NCBI GenBank assembly: GCA_023213395.1
Contig: CM041465.1
Span: 58,287,741-58,351,740, forward strand
Length of the DNA: 64,000 nt
Origin: Cycas panzhihuaensis
Taxonomy: Eukaryota > Cycadophyta
Direction of reading: 5' to 3'
Part shown: positions 46,780-56,750 of the stretch, piece by piece
Layout: every line of letters starts with the position of its first letter
Numbering within the stretch: the first letter of the stretch is position 1
The notes under the pieces: generated by a model
Databases searched by the model: none
What the model saw: only the letters and a program-made list of their open reading frames with translations
Told to the model about the DNA's origin: nothing
Translations under genes and position numbers: made by a program

Positions 46780-47470
46780 ACTTCACCCTCTTTAGTGGTT
46801 TGGTGAAGATATCGGCCACTTGATCTCTGGGGCGACTCAATTGAATTGTGCCATCATGAACTAGTTCTCTAATCCGTGGACTTTTGTACTTATATGTTTG
46901 GTACGATCATGAAATACGTGATTTTTAGCCATCCGGATTGTAGATTGATTATCAACATGTAAGCTAGTAGAACTTGTTTGGGTGGAATTTAATGTATTCA
47001 ACAATTTTCTAAGCCATATCACCTCCTTGCTTGTCTCTAAGAGGCAAAGAATGTACTCGGCCCAAAGGTTGAGTGCAACTATCTTCTATCGTGCGGATCT
47101 CCATGATATTGGTCTGCTCCAAGAAATGTTACGTACCTAGACGTAGATCTTCTGTGTCTTTATCTCAAGAAAGTCCGAGTCGTGTATGCATAAAGTTTAA
47201 ATTACGCATTGGGTTCATACAATGGACCATATTTGCTAGTCGTCTTTAGGTACCTCAACACTCGTATTGCACTTGCCAATGATTACGCTTAGGATTTGTC
47301 ATGAATCTTACAAGAATGCCGACAGAGTGTGCAATATCCGGCCTTGTGTTGGTAGTATAGATGAGACTACCTACAAGTTGCTGTAGAGTGTTGCGTCCGC
47401 CTCCCTATTGTCACCATCAATCGAGAGCTTAATATTAGGCTCCATAGGTGTATCCACCGGTCGAGCACCT
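46780..47470 (-). pseudogene. A4 RNase H, broken
   Basis: Aligned with A1 20808-21530. The minus strand ends the gene with ADIFTKPLKRVKFERF (about 46820-46765). Upstream, near 47370-47300, comes LVGSLIYTTNTRPDIAHSVGIL-like sequence in shifting frames. Small insertions and deletions break the frame several times, unlike A1, where stops by substitution dominate. Confidence 0.75.
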
Positions 47471-47474
47471 TCCA

Positions 47475-48240
47475 ATGAAACTTTGTCGGAAGATCGTTGA
47501 TATATTTTTCTTGGGAGAGAAAGATTTTGCCATCCTTTTGAGTTACTTCAATTCCCAAGTAATATTTCATCAACCCGAGGTCGACAATTCAAAAGTTTTA
47601 GCAAGGTCCTTCTTCACCGGCCGACACTGCTCACTATTCCCCGTTATGAGCATGTCATCCACAAAGATTAAGAGGTAAGTGACTTTATCATTTTGGCGCT
47701 TGATGAATAATGTTGCATCAATATCTTGATAGTCACAAACCTCATATCCAAGTTGCCTCATTTTTTCGGACAACTTGGTAAACTAAGCACGAGGGCTTGC
47801 TTTAGGCCGTCAAGGACTTTTGAGCCTACAAACTTTATGCTCACCGTCGATCTCGTATCCTACGGGTGAGCCATGTAAATTTCTTCTTTAAGGTCCCCAT
47901 TGAGAAATGCGGTCTTAACATCGAGTTGGTGGATTTTCCAACCCTATTGAGCCCCAAGGCTATTAGAGTTCGATTGTAGGCCACTTGGTTGTAGGAGCAA
48001 AGATTTGATGTAGTCAATGCCTTCCCTTTGCGTGAATCCTTTTGCTACCAACCTCGCCTTATGTTTTTCTAGGGTGCCATCTGATCTATACTTGTTTTTG
48101 AACACCCATTTATTTTGAACTACCTTTCTTCCAAGTGGTAGATCAACAAGCTCCCATGTACCGTTCTTAATAAGAGATTGATACTCTTCGTTCATGGCAT
48201 TTCTCCAAGCTGCATGCTTCTGACTTCTTGGTACGTTAGG
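47475..48240 (-). pseudogene. A4 reverse transcriptase, frame-broken but motif-rich
   Basis: From about 48215 the minus strand reads MNEEYQSLIKNGTWELVDLP, QNKWVFKNKYRSDGTLEKHK and ARLVAKGFTQREGIDY without a stop to about 48010. After a frameshift near 47990-47940, MRQLGYEVCDYQDIDATLFI and LLIFVDDMLITGNSEQC (47651-47680) carry the catalytic D-D. LMKYYLGIEVTQKDGKIFLS follows near 47570. It is the best guide to the original sequence of the family. The 48384-47944 frame also includes the linker after integrase. Confidence 0.88.
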
Positions 48241-48455
48241 GCTCTTCATTAAGAGCAAGATGCGCTCACCGGGTTCAATCTCAACGGAAAGTGATTCATG
48301 CATCCTTGCTCTATGGGCACTTCTAGTGCCGCTTTTGCCTACCTCATCCGGGTCGCATGTCCTTGTGTAGTCGGTAGGCTTCACGAAAACCCCGAGTTGG
48401 GAATGAGGTTTTCATTTCCACAACCTCTTGATCTTTGTTTTGATCCTGAAAAGGA

Positions 48456-49748
48456 TCATGTGAAATATTTGGCACAGAGGAAGTTGGCGATCCGAGAAGA
48501 TGGGCCACCCACGGATGTTGGAGAAGATGATCCTTCTGCTATGGCTTTGCCTTTGTCAACTTGGCTGTTCACAAATGATGGTGCTGGATGTGTACACATT
48601 GGATTGGAGTCACAACTTGTATCCTCTGAGGCTCTATTGTCAGATTCCAAGATTTTAAGCATCTGTTCAGCATCTCCCCTCCTAAATTTTGGAATCTGGA
48701 CATGAAATTCAGTAGCATCATTAAATCGGTATGAAGGCGTCTTGGAGTCAAGTCTGAGTAATTGATCTTCAGTCTCTGCAAAGATAACATCTCTAGTGAT
48801 GATGATTTTGCGCTCTGAAGGTATAAAAACCTTGTATCCCTTTTTGTCCATAGGGTATCCGACAAAGATGCCTTTGATGGCTATATCTTGGAGCTTATTT
48901 CTATGTTCCTGTAAAATATGAGCATAACAAGTAGAGCCAAAAATTTTGAAGTGCGAGATAGAGGGGGTTTGTCCATACCACATTTCATGTGGAGAGGGGA
49001 GAGCTTGGAGGGACTAACGGTGTTGATGCAATACACGCAGCCCGGATAGCCTCAGCCCAAAGATAGATAGGGACATTCTTATATACCAGCATAGCACGAG
49101 CCATATTCATGATGGTCCTGTTCATACGCTTAAGAACTCTATTTTCTTTGGGTGTACCGCAATGATGGTCTGATGTTTGATTCCACGTTCACGTAGGTAC
49201 GATTCAAACTCATTGGATGTGTACTCGCCACCATTGTCGATCCCGAGTATTTTGATCTTGAATCCAGATTCATTTTCCACGTGGACCTTGAAAGCTTGAA
49301 ACATAGAAAAAGCTTCATCTTTCTTTGCAATAAAAGCAACCCATACTTTCTTGGTAAAATCATCAATGAAAGTAATATAGTACCACTTCTATTTGATAGA
49401 AGGGATGGGCATAGGACCGCATATATCTGAGTGTACAAGCTGTAAAGGTTGGGTAGATTTCCACTGACTACGAGGAAAGGGTTGTCTTTAAGATTTAGCA
49501 ATAATACAGGCTTCACATTTAAAGGGCTTGGAGGGGAACTTAGGCAAACCAGGAAGAGTGTCTTGTAGTTCTCTTAAACGATCAATTTTGATATGGCCCA
49601 TACAAGCATGCCATAGTGCTGCTTGGGACAACTGTTGAGGAGTCAGGGTTGTGGTAAAAACAAATTCATCATCAACATAGTTGGCTTCAGAGGATGGTGA
49701 GCCAGTTAGGCGAAAAAGTTTGCCATCAAGAATTCCGGTCATAACCAC
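48456..49748 (-). pseudogene. A4 gag-pre-integrase and integrase, broken by a few frameshifts
   Basis: The minus frame from 49748 reads MVMTGILDGKLFRLTGSPSS and AALWHACMGHIKIDRLREL with CEAC, the HHCC domain. The core has FKIKILGIDNGGEYTSNEFE near 49260-49200 with the catalytic Asp intact, unlike A1. After the end of the core the frame shifts. WYGQTPSISHFKIFGSTCYA and IKGIFVGYPMDKKGYKVFIP (48975-48830) open a 175-codon stretch with the C-terminal domain and a Ser- and Pro-rich linker toward RT. Confidence 0.87.
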
Positions 49749-50004
49749 AGCATTTGAAGGAGGGTGAATGACACAGAGAGTTTGATTGTTTACGATTACA
49801 CTCGGATCAAATCCACGAGAGACAAGGGTGGACGGGGAGAGCGATTACGCCGGGCGAGAATATATAAAACATCAACAAGTGTAAAATGGAAGGCACAGGA
49901 GTTTCGTGCAAACTGTTCCAAGTCCTTCGATGGTGAGATGATTTGTCGACCATGTGTACAACACCACAAACTTCTGAGTCAAAATCTTGAAAGAACTAGC
50001 GATG

Positions 50005-50355
50005 ACAAGTCATGTGTTGTGTTGCTTCAGTATCCATGATCCACGATGAAGTATTTGAGGTAGCACTATTTGCAACTCCAAGTGGTGAAGGCAAAAGTGA
50101 ATAAGCATAGCCACAATGAGCCTCAATATACTTAGTGGATCTATCAACAACATTTGATGAAGTGGTCCCAATTCTTTGAAGGTGTGCATGAGCAAATTGC
50201 GTTCCACCAAAAGCATCTTCAAAGAAGTATTATCAACATTATGTGCACCATGGTACTGTTGATAACTTGGTAGTTTGTTGGTGGCGATTCGCAATTTTGG
50301 CATAATGTCCTCTTCTATTACACCTTTGGCACACGATTGTTTGATTTCGGTCAAG
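50005..50355 (-). pseudogene. A4 zinc knuckle and protease region
   Basis: Near 50340-50305 one frame gives CQRCNRRGHYAK, the CCH part of the CCHC knuckle; the last Cys is shifted out of frame by a one-base loss. Near 50060-50015 another frame gives WIMDTEATQHMTCHR, where active proteases have DTGA; the glycine is glutamate. The 114-codon frame 50354-50010 in between is not in the original register over its whole length. Confidence 0.78.
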
Positions 50356-50731
50356 TATTAAATTTGGATTGTCTCGATTCTTGGATCTAGGTCCGGGTTG
50401 ATTATTTTGCCCTTGGCCTTGAGGCTATTTTTGTTAGAATTGAGGAGCCTTTGTTGACTAAGAGGACGTTGTCCTTGTTGTCTACCTCTTCCTCTTCCAC
50501 GAGAATTACCACCTCACGAGAGTATTGACCTTGATTTTGGTGTAACAAAGATCTTCTTCCACTTCAAAGCGCATCAATTGGATCGATGTAGTGGCAAAGT
50601 TGGTATCAAAGGTCTTATCAAATTCAATGAACTTATCGGAAGATCCTCAAAGTTTAGGGTCTTTAAAGTTCCCTTTGGATTGAAGACTCCCCAATAGTTT
50701 TGTATAATCCGGGATATGGAGACATGGTGAA

Positions 50732-51223
50732 TCAAGAAAGCCCATGTAATGCATTGAGTTTTAAAATCTTTATCAATGGCTTGCTTGATTGGACGAAGGA
50801 GATTGATTGTCTCACTTGCATGTCCTTTTGCATTTTCAATTTGTTCATCTTCAACACTAAGTGAACAAATTCTAAGTCTGATTTAGTGTCAAAGTTCTTC
50901 TTAAGAACTTCAAGAACTTTCCATGCTGTATCATGTACAGCTTCATCAATGAGATTATGCAGGGAATAATCAGTGACAAGCAGTATCCCTACACAGATTT
51001 TATCATCATCAAGTTCCCATTGGTGTTTAACCCGACGGTGGGAGGCGGTTGGAGCACCTCTATTTGAAGCGATTGTGGTATCTGAATGCAATAGGTGGTG
51101 TAGGTTGTAAGTGATCTCTCCATAGACCTTCATACTTTGCGACTTTTCGACACCGATGAACCACATGTCCCAATTTTCTTTCCCTTTTAGAATGCGGTTC
51201 ACATTTTGCTTGAGCTGTGAAGA
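50732..51223 (-). pseudogene. A4 gag, N-terminal two thirds, open
   Basis: The likely start is the ATG at 51223 (MSSQLKQNVNRILKGKENWD); an in-frame upstream ATG at 51256 adds 11 residues. It continues with HQWELDDDKICVGILLVTDY, LHNLIDEAVHDTAWKVLEVL and KNFDTKSDLEFVHLVLKMNK, a UBN2-type copia gag. The frame shifts near 50830 and stops at 50732, before the zinc knuckle at about 50330. The same protein is recognisable in A1 at 17028. It would form the virus-like particle. Confidence 0.88.
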
Positions 51224-51999
51224 CATTGTGTCTTTTAGAAGGGAAGAAATGAACAAGGACTATAAAAGTGATGGTAATAAATGACCGATCACTATTTACA
51301 AATGGGAAATGTAATGAAGTAGTGTAGAAGAAGGAAGAAGAAGTGAGAATGGTTGCTCAAAGATGAAGGGAGGAACTTAGAGAAAAGTCACCAACACTTG
51401 TGACAAATATTAACTCGACGCAGGAATATGAGAAGCACTATGATATAAATTGGCCACTAACACTTGTGGCAAATATTAACCCCGACGCAGCAGAATATGA
51501 GAAGCACTATGATTGTGATTACACTATGGATCACTTTTTACAAAATAAGTAAGTGATCAATATACAAGATTGTAGGCCAATGTAGAAGTTGACATCATTG
51601 GGTTTACACAACTTGAAACTCGAATGTAGGATGCATAATCAACCCAATAACCTCTAACTTGTGTCCAACGTGTAGTTGAGGTTGTTGAAGGATGCCTAGG
51701 CTTCTAGTAGAATTAATTTGGCCTTCACGCGATACCCACAATCGTGCTTGGTGATGAAATCCAAGTCACAACGGAGCCAGTACTCCCAATCCTCACCAGT
51801 TCACCAATGAGCGACTATATACCTCCTCTAAAGAGTGGTACGTGCATACCCATGGCTATGACGGATATTGGATCGGGTATATTTTAATCTTGTATTAAAG
51901 TTTCAGTTTTCCCGGTTGGTTATCAGGATGATCCCTGATTGAGGCACGATGGTATGGCTAACCAAACCTCACCAATATTCCAATTTAGTCCACCAAACC

Positions 52000-53205
52000 T
52001 CACCAATAGTCCGGTTATGGAGCCCTCTTTGACCGCTGTCCTGGGCATGAAACACAGGAAAAGAGGCCTAAATAATAGAGAAAAAAGTCCAAGAGAAAGG
52101 CAGGAAATAATCCTTGAAATAAGATAAGGTAAACTAGTGAAAAAACATACAAAACTGGGCATAAACTGGACAAAGGAAAGACTTTAAACCAATAAATACC
52201 TTTAGGGAAAATGGGAGGTGTTTGCCTCTACAAAAGCCTGCTGAGAAGAGGGTAGAAAATCTGAGGAAAGGCTGGAGTGCAGTAGGTATGGAGCCCCTGC
52301 TGGGATGGCTGGAGGAAATCCTACTTCTGAGACCACTTTGTATTTGCACAGGCAGGAGACCCTAAAAACTCCTCAAGGAGGCCCTCTCCAAGGTGTGCAA
52401 TGAGCTGTGAAGATGTCACAGTGAAGCTAAAGGAGAGTTGGGTGCTAAAGAGTGGTTGCAGGTCCTGGAAACGTAGTAGAAGAGAGCAGACAGTAGGGCA
52501 TTTTTTCCTCTGTAATTCTTCTAAAGAGAGCCAAACGATCCTAAAAATGAGTTAAGATGGGCTTAAATACTCAGCCCTGACCCTAATCGAGTGATTAGGG
52601 CTCGTCTGGCACTGAGGTGGGTCAAAAGACATGTGGCAATTCTACAATAAATGTGAGAATTACCACAGTGGTTTTAAAAAATAAATTATACCAGTCGCAC
52701 TACGGGAAAGTTCGCGATCTGCGGTAAACTTGATGCTTATGAAATTCTTTGCGGTGTGGGACAGAAGACTAAAGCGGCCCAAACAAATACTAGGGCTGTG
52801 GACTAATGTATTAGGAGGCAGGCAAGGTGGTAGGCCCACCTGCCCAGAGGCAAGCAACAAACCAAAAGCCACAAGAAAGGTGATCATGGGACTTAAGGGT
52901 GCAACAAGGAGGCCAAATAGCGATGAGTTGACATAAGAGTGAACATCACGTAAGTCAAGTGAGTCTTAAAGGGAGTAGAGCAGATTGCAGGAAGTGATGC
53001 TGCCATCGGGGTGTCATACTCACTGGGAGTGTGCCCCCACTATAGTCATCATAGGCTGGATAGGTGTAGATGACACAAAACCATCTACGAAGACATAGCA
53101 TACAAGCAAATACTCCTCACAAAAGAAAACAACAATAAGGTAAGAAACATACCTACACTTACCTGAGTTGACCATTCCGTATCCATTTCTGGAAGCTGGG
53201 AAACA
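52000..53205. other. Right arm of insertion E
   Basis: 1.2 kb without a recognised gene. Several short open frames overlap on both strands (52134-52349, 52660-52887 minus; 52730-52936 plus) without family resemblance. On the minus strand near 53164 the sequence CTCAGGTAAGTGT is a good plant 5' splice-site match, with no evident partner exon. Next to A4, AAACCTCACCAATA occurs twice in tandem (about 51965-52010), marking a rearranged junction. Confidence 0.45.
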
Positions 53206-54938
53206 GTCTCCTTGATCGACTGGATTGTTTCATGGACCACTATAAAGCCATCATAGATCTATCTTCCCTAGAGAAAGCCATCCTGGTTCTGAGAGGTAAT
53301 GTTCGGCATGATCTTCTTTAGTCTATTGGCCAGAACCTTGGTTAAGATCTTATATTTAACGTTACAGAGGCTAATGGGGCGGTACTCCTCCATTCTCTTC
53401 GCCCCTTCCTTTTTTGGGATAAGGACTAGGAATGTAGCCTGCCATTCCTACAGGATCTTATGATTTAAATAGAATTCTTGCAGTGCCTCCATAAGATCGC
53501 TCTTAATAATATCCCAAAACTCCTGAAAGAACCTTGAAGGAAATCCATCGGGGCCCATAGCTTTGTCTCTCTTCATACCAAAGAGAGCCAATTTGACCTC
53601 ATCCTGGGTAAAAGGAGCTATCAACCATGCATTATGAGAGTCGTTCACCAATCTAGGAATGTTCCTTAGGAAATCCTTCCTTCTATCCTTGTCTCCGTCC
53701 TGCAGCTCAGTAAATAAATCCTTAATGTAGTCACTAGCCAGATCCTTCATATCTTCAGTGGAGTTTACTATCAAGCTATCTTCCCTTTGAAGGTTAATTA
53801 TCTTGTTGCTTGCTCTATGCTTGGTAGTGGTCATGTGGAAAAATTTTATGTTTCTATCACCTTCGGCCAACCAAATTACCCTGGATTTTTGCCTCTAGTG
53901 AATTTCCTCTTTGTTAAGGATCTCCTCCAAACTTTTGACTAATTCCTTTTCTATCTTGTTGAGATCTAGGGATCTGCCCTCCCACTGTATCCTATCCTCA
54001 ATTTCTTTTAGATCCATAATGGTTTTATCCTTGAGTACATAAATGTTTTGGAAGAATTCCTTATTCTAAACTTTAACTTGCCTTTTAACCTAGCCTAATT
54101 TCTTTGAGAATCCATACATGGCATGGCCACATATTTGAACACCTTACCATTCCTCAATCTTGTCTTAGAAGTCAGGGTGTCTGAGCCACATCATTTCAAA
54201 CCTAAAAGATGATCTAGTGTATTTTCCCATATCTGAAAATTGAAATAGGAGTGGAGAGTGATATGATCTTATTTTCGGTAAGGCCTCCAGGGTAAAATCC
54301 TTGAAGCACCTCAACTAGTCATAATTGACCAGCACCCTGTCTAGTTTAATTTGGATTAGACATTCACCAAGTCGTTTATTGGACCAGGTATATGATGCGC
54401 CCCTTAGCTTTACGTCCTCAAAGCCCCCTTGTTGTAGGAAGCTACTGAACTCGTTCATACTACTGCTCCAGCTTCCTATACCCCCTCTTTTATATCTGGG
54501 GCATAGTGCCGTGTTGAAGTCCCCCACCAGCAGCCAAGAGGCTATGCAGTCCCTGTGGACTTCCAATATTCTATCCCATAACCTCTTCCTATCCTCTTGA
54601 AGGTTTGGGGCATAGACATTGGTGGCTAGCCATCTTAGATTATTACTTCTGGTAGCTAGCCATAAAGAAACAAAGGATTCCTCTGCCAAATAAATTTCCC
54701 CAGACCATACCTTCGAGTCCTATAATACCATTAAACCCCTAACTCCTTGAGCATAGCCTACTTCTATGCCCTCCGCTTTCCTCCATATTTTGTTTCTGAT
54801 TCTTGGACCATTCTCCAAGTTTAGCTTTGTTTCCTATAAAAATATTAAATCTAGATGATGTCTTTCTCTTATATCTCTGATAATCCTCTATTTTGAGGGG
54901 GCATTCAGTGCCCTAATATTCCACGATATGATTTTCAT
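53206..54938 (-). pseudogene. LINE1 ORF2, first part: endonuclease and RT N-terminus
   Basis: The start ATG at 54938 gives MKIISWNIRALN, the endonuclease start with catalytic Asn. L-Q-E-T-K is present with its Gln codon turned into a stop (LIFL, stop, ETKLNLEN). ASWLLVGDFNTAL (near 54535) has the catalytic D-F-N; ASYTWSNKRLGECLIQIKLDRVL (about 54400-54320) is the next block. RT begins with MGPDGFPSRFFQEFWDII (near 53540), and EEYRPISLCNVKYKILTKVL follows near 53370. About six stops or frame changes interrupt it. It ends at the insertion border 53206-53210. Confidence 0.9.
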
Positions 54939-55252
54939 CTCTTCCTCCTTTGCTTCTAAACCTCTACGGCATCACCTTTCAGTGGGTCTCTTCCTTCTGT
55001 TATAGATCTGAGAATGGGCCCTTCAAGAAAGGCTTTGTTTAGAGTTTTCTAGTTGCCTTGGTCCACCTGGGCAGCTGCCTCTCTTTCTCTAAGTAGTTTC
55101 AAGGGAGGCCTGCCTACCTGCTTCTCAGCGCCCACATCTAGTATCTTCTTCTGGGTCTTTACCGAATGTGCTAAAGAGGAGTGGGACAACATCCCAGGCC
55201 CAACTGGGGTAAAATCCCCTTGGCTACCATCCCCTTCCGGGCATGCCTGAGG

Positions 55253-56245
55253 CTATGAGTCCTGAGCTACCTGCTCCCCAACATCTGAGAGAGTGTCATC
55301 CACATTAGGATCAAAGCCAAGAACTATGGGTGGATCACCTTGCGGCTCTGGAGGTGTCCCAACTTGATCCTTTGTTGCATCAGGGGCCTCATTATGGGGA
55401 TCCCCTTGAGACACTAAGGTTTGCCCATCCGTCCCTATATCTAGGGTTTTTGTCGCCTCTTGGGGTTTTGGCTCTGTGGAGTCCTCCTGCTTTCCTTCCA
55501 TTGGGTTCTTTACACATGGGCATTTCTGGGGTAAGTGTCCTAGATTTTTGCATAACGAACATCTGGAATTCTCCATTTCATATAACAATGGTTGTGCCCA
55601 ACTCCCTTCCTCCATGTCAATCCATAATTCATTTATAAGAGGCTTGTCGATCCTAACTAGGGTGTAAAACCTGGCATTTATGAGTCTACTTCTATTCTTA
55701 GTTGCTGAGTCTATGGCTAGAAGAGGTCCCACTGCTTTTGCGATTACTTTTAGCACTTCGGGGTTCCAATGATGTAAAGGAAGACCTAGAAATTGAATCC
55801 ATATGGGTGCTTGCTTAATTCTGGGGATGGAAGGATCAAAGTCCCTATGCCATTTTTCAAGGATTAAGGCTTTCCTACTAAGCATCCAAGGAGCCCTTAG
55901 TAGTATATTGGTCATATCCTCATAGGAAAACAATTTAAATAAAATGCAACCCTTTGGCATAGCAATCACTTCCACTTTACCCACCATTTTCCAATTGGTC
56001 CTTATCCAACTTCTGATGGTTTCCAGCCCAGGTCTGGGTCTAGAGAATCTATCGATAAGGCAGTTCTCCCAATATTTCTCTATTTTCTCCACTAAACCTT
56101 GGGGGATTTTTAATCTGACCTTATTATCTTGTATAATAGGTGTTAAATCGTAGATTTCTTCATCATTTGCTCTCAACACTTCAGAGTAAGATCTCTCCTG
56201 TGTATGGTTAGGGTTCTGGTTTTGAAGTGCCTGATCCTTTTCCAT
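55253..56245 (-). CDS. LINE1 ORF1 protein (DUF4283 plus CCHC knuckle)
   Basis: This is the only long intact reading frame in the window: 330 codons from the ATG at 56245 (MEKDQALQNQNPNHTQERSY); an upstream in-frame ATG at 56293 would add 16 hydrophobic residues and is less likely. About residues 45-190 form DUF4283 (KVEVIAMPKGCILFKLFS, APWMLSRKALILEKW, IWIQFLGLPLHHWNPEVL). A CCHC zinc knuckle CSLCKNLGHLPQKC follows at about residues 230-243, and then a proline-, glutamine- and acid-rich tail. Such proteins bind LINE RNA and act as chaperones in the ribonucleoprotein. ORF2 starts about 310 bases downstream. Confidence 0.9.
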   Translation of the reverse strand: MEKDQALQNQNPNHTQERSYSEVLRANDEEIYDLTPIIQDNKVRLKIPQGLVEKIEKYWENCLIDRFSRPRPGLETIRSWIRTNWKMVGKVEVIAMPKGCILFKLFSYEDMTNILLRAPWMLSRKALILEKWHRDFDPSIPRIKQAPIWIQFLGLPLHHWNPEVLKVIAKAVGPLLAIDSATKNRSRLINARFYTLVRIDKPLINELWIDMEEGSWAQPLLYEMENSRCSLCKNLGHLPQKCPCVKNPMEGKQEDSTEPKPQEATKTLDIGTDGQTLVSQGDPHNEAPDATKDQVGTPPEPQGDPPIVLGFDPNVDDTLSDVGEQVAQDS

Positions 56246-56732
56246 GCTTAAAAATCTAAAAGAAAGAAATATATAAACCTCAAGTGAGGTCAAGTGGAGC
56301 TTACCATGATCCTAGATTCTCCAAAAATTGCCACAGCATCTACCTTACTTTCTAGATCGAATATCAGCTCTTCACCCTTAAATGGTTGAACCGGGAAGAG
56401 ACCCCTCTTCCCCTCTGCCAGACTGATTTCACTCTTGGGTAATGGAGACCACCCATTGTTGGCTTGGTACCAGTTGAAACTATGACCAAGATTCGTCATG
56501 ATGCACTCTGGAATCATTTTCCATTCCTTCGTCCTGGCTTGACTGAAGAGTCGTCTCGCACAAGATGCTTCTAGAAACTCGGTCCAGACGCCCTCAAGTC
56601 CTTGAAGAGAGGGACACCATAACGTCCTGTTACCCTACGTGCTGCCTGATGCCACCACCAAAGTAGACTTTGACTCCAAAAACCCTAGATGCTGATAATA
56701 GTCCGTCGCACAGATTCTCCATCTTCACGGAG
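56246..56732 (-). other. LINE1 5' UTR
   Basis: 487 bases between the target duplication and ORF1. It contains an open stretch (56517-56290, 75 codons, MIPECIMTNLGHSFNWYQAN) that reaches the ORF1 region in another frame. It has no recognised domain and may be a leader ORF or chance. Confidence 0.6.
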
Positions 56733-56750
56733 CCCTATAGATGGTTTATT

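Larger units (their letters stand above)
46012..51995 (-). mobile_element. Copia element A4 (family A), minus strand, lacking its 5' LTR
   Basis: Minus-strand order: leader (51990-51260, matching A1 16330-17020), gag, zinc knuckle, protease, integrase, RT, RNase H, tail, polypurine tract (46309-46322) and 3' LTR (46012-46308). Homology to A1 ends at about 51995; the 5' LTR and the first 1.2 kb of leader are absent, and sequence of the E arm follows. A4 keeps many CpGs and Gln, Trp and Arg codons that are stops in A1 and A3, so it is the least decayed copy. It still has frameshifts and stops in every gene. Confidence 0.92.
44814..53205. mobile_element. 8.4-kb insertion in LINE1 ORF2 (E), containing copia A4
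   Basis: LINE1 ORF2 breaks at 44813 and resumes at 53206. The borders are CTCTC (44809-44813) and GTCTC (53206-53210), a 5-bp duplication with one change. Removing the insert together with one copy leaves the RT frame uninterrupted, so the borders are exact. The insert starts TGGATGCGCATC and ends GGGAAACA (TG...CA). However, its outer 1.2-kb arms (44814-46011 and 52000-53205) are not copies of each other, so they are not a pair of LTRs. They carry no recognised domain and are richer in G, C and CpG than the surroundings. The nature of the outer element is unknown. Confidence 0.8.
42234..56732 (-). mobile_element. Full-length L1-type LINE (LINE1), minus strand, split by an 8.4-kb insertion
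   Basis: An 18-bp target duplication (CCCTATAGATGGTTTATT) flanks it at 42216-42233 and 56733-56750. The poly(A) tail, seen as T8 on the plus strand, lies at the left end. On the minus strand the order is 5' UTR (56732-56245), ORF1 (56245-55253), then ORF2 with endonuclease and RT start (54938-53211), RT end, zf-RVT and RNase H (44808-42400). Without the insertion its length is about 6.1 kb. Few stops and long open stretches make it clearly younger than LINE2. Confidence 0.94.

Noticed and set aside
48298-48705. 135-codon plus-strand open frame
   Set aside because: Antisense of the A4 integrase C-terminus and linker, which read correctly on the minus strand.
53150-53175. Exon end of a host gene (splice donor CAGGTAAGTGT on the minus strand)
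   Set aside because: A good match to a donor site, but there is no open exon, acceptor or protein similarity; it lies a few dozen bases inside the insertion border.
44814-53205. Insertion E as a standard LTR retrotransposon with 1.2-kb LTRs
   Set aside because: The arms have nearly equal length and TG...CA ends, but their sequences do not match each other in either orientation.
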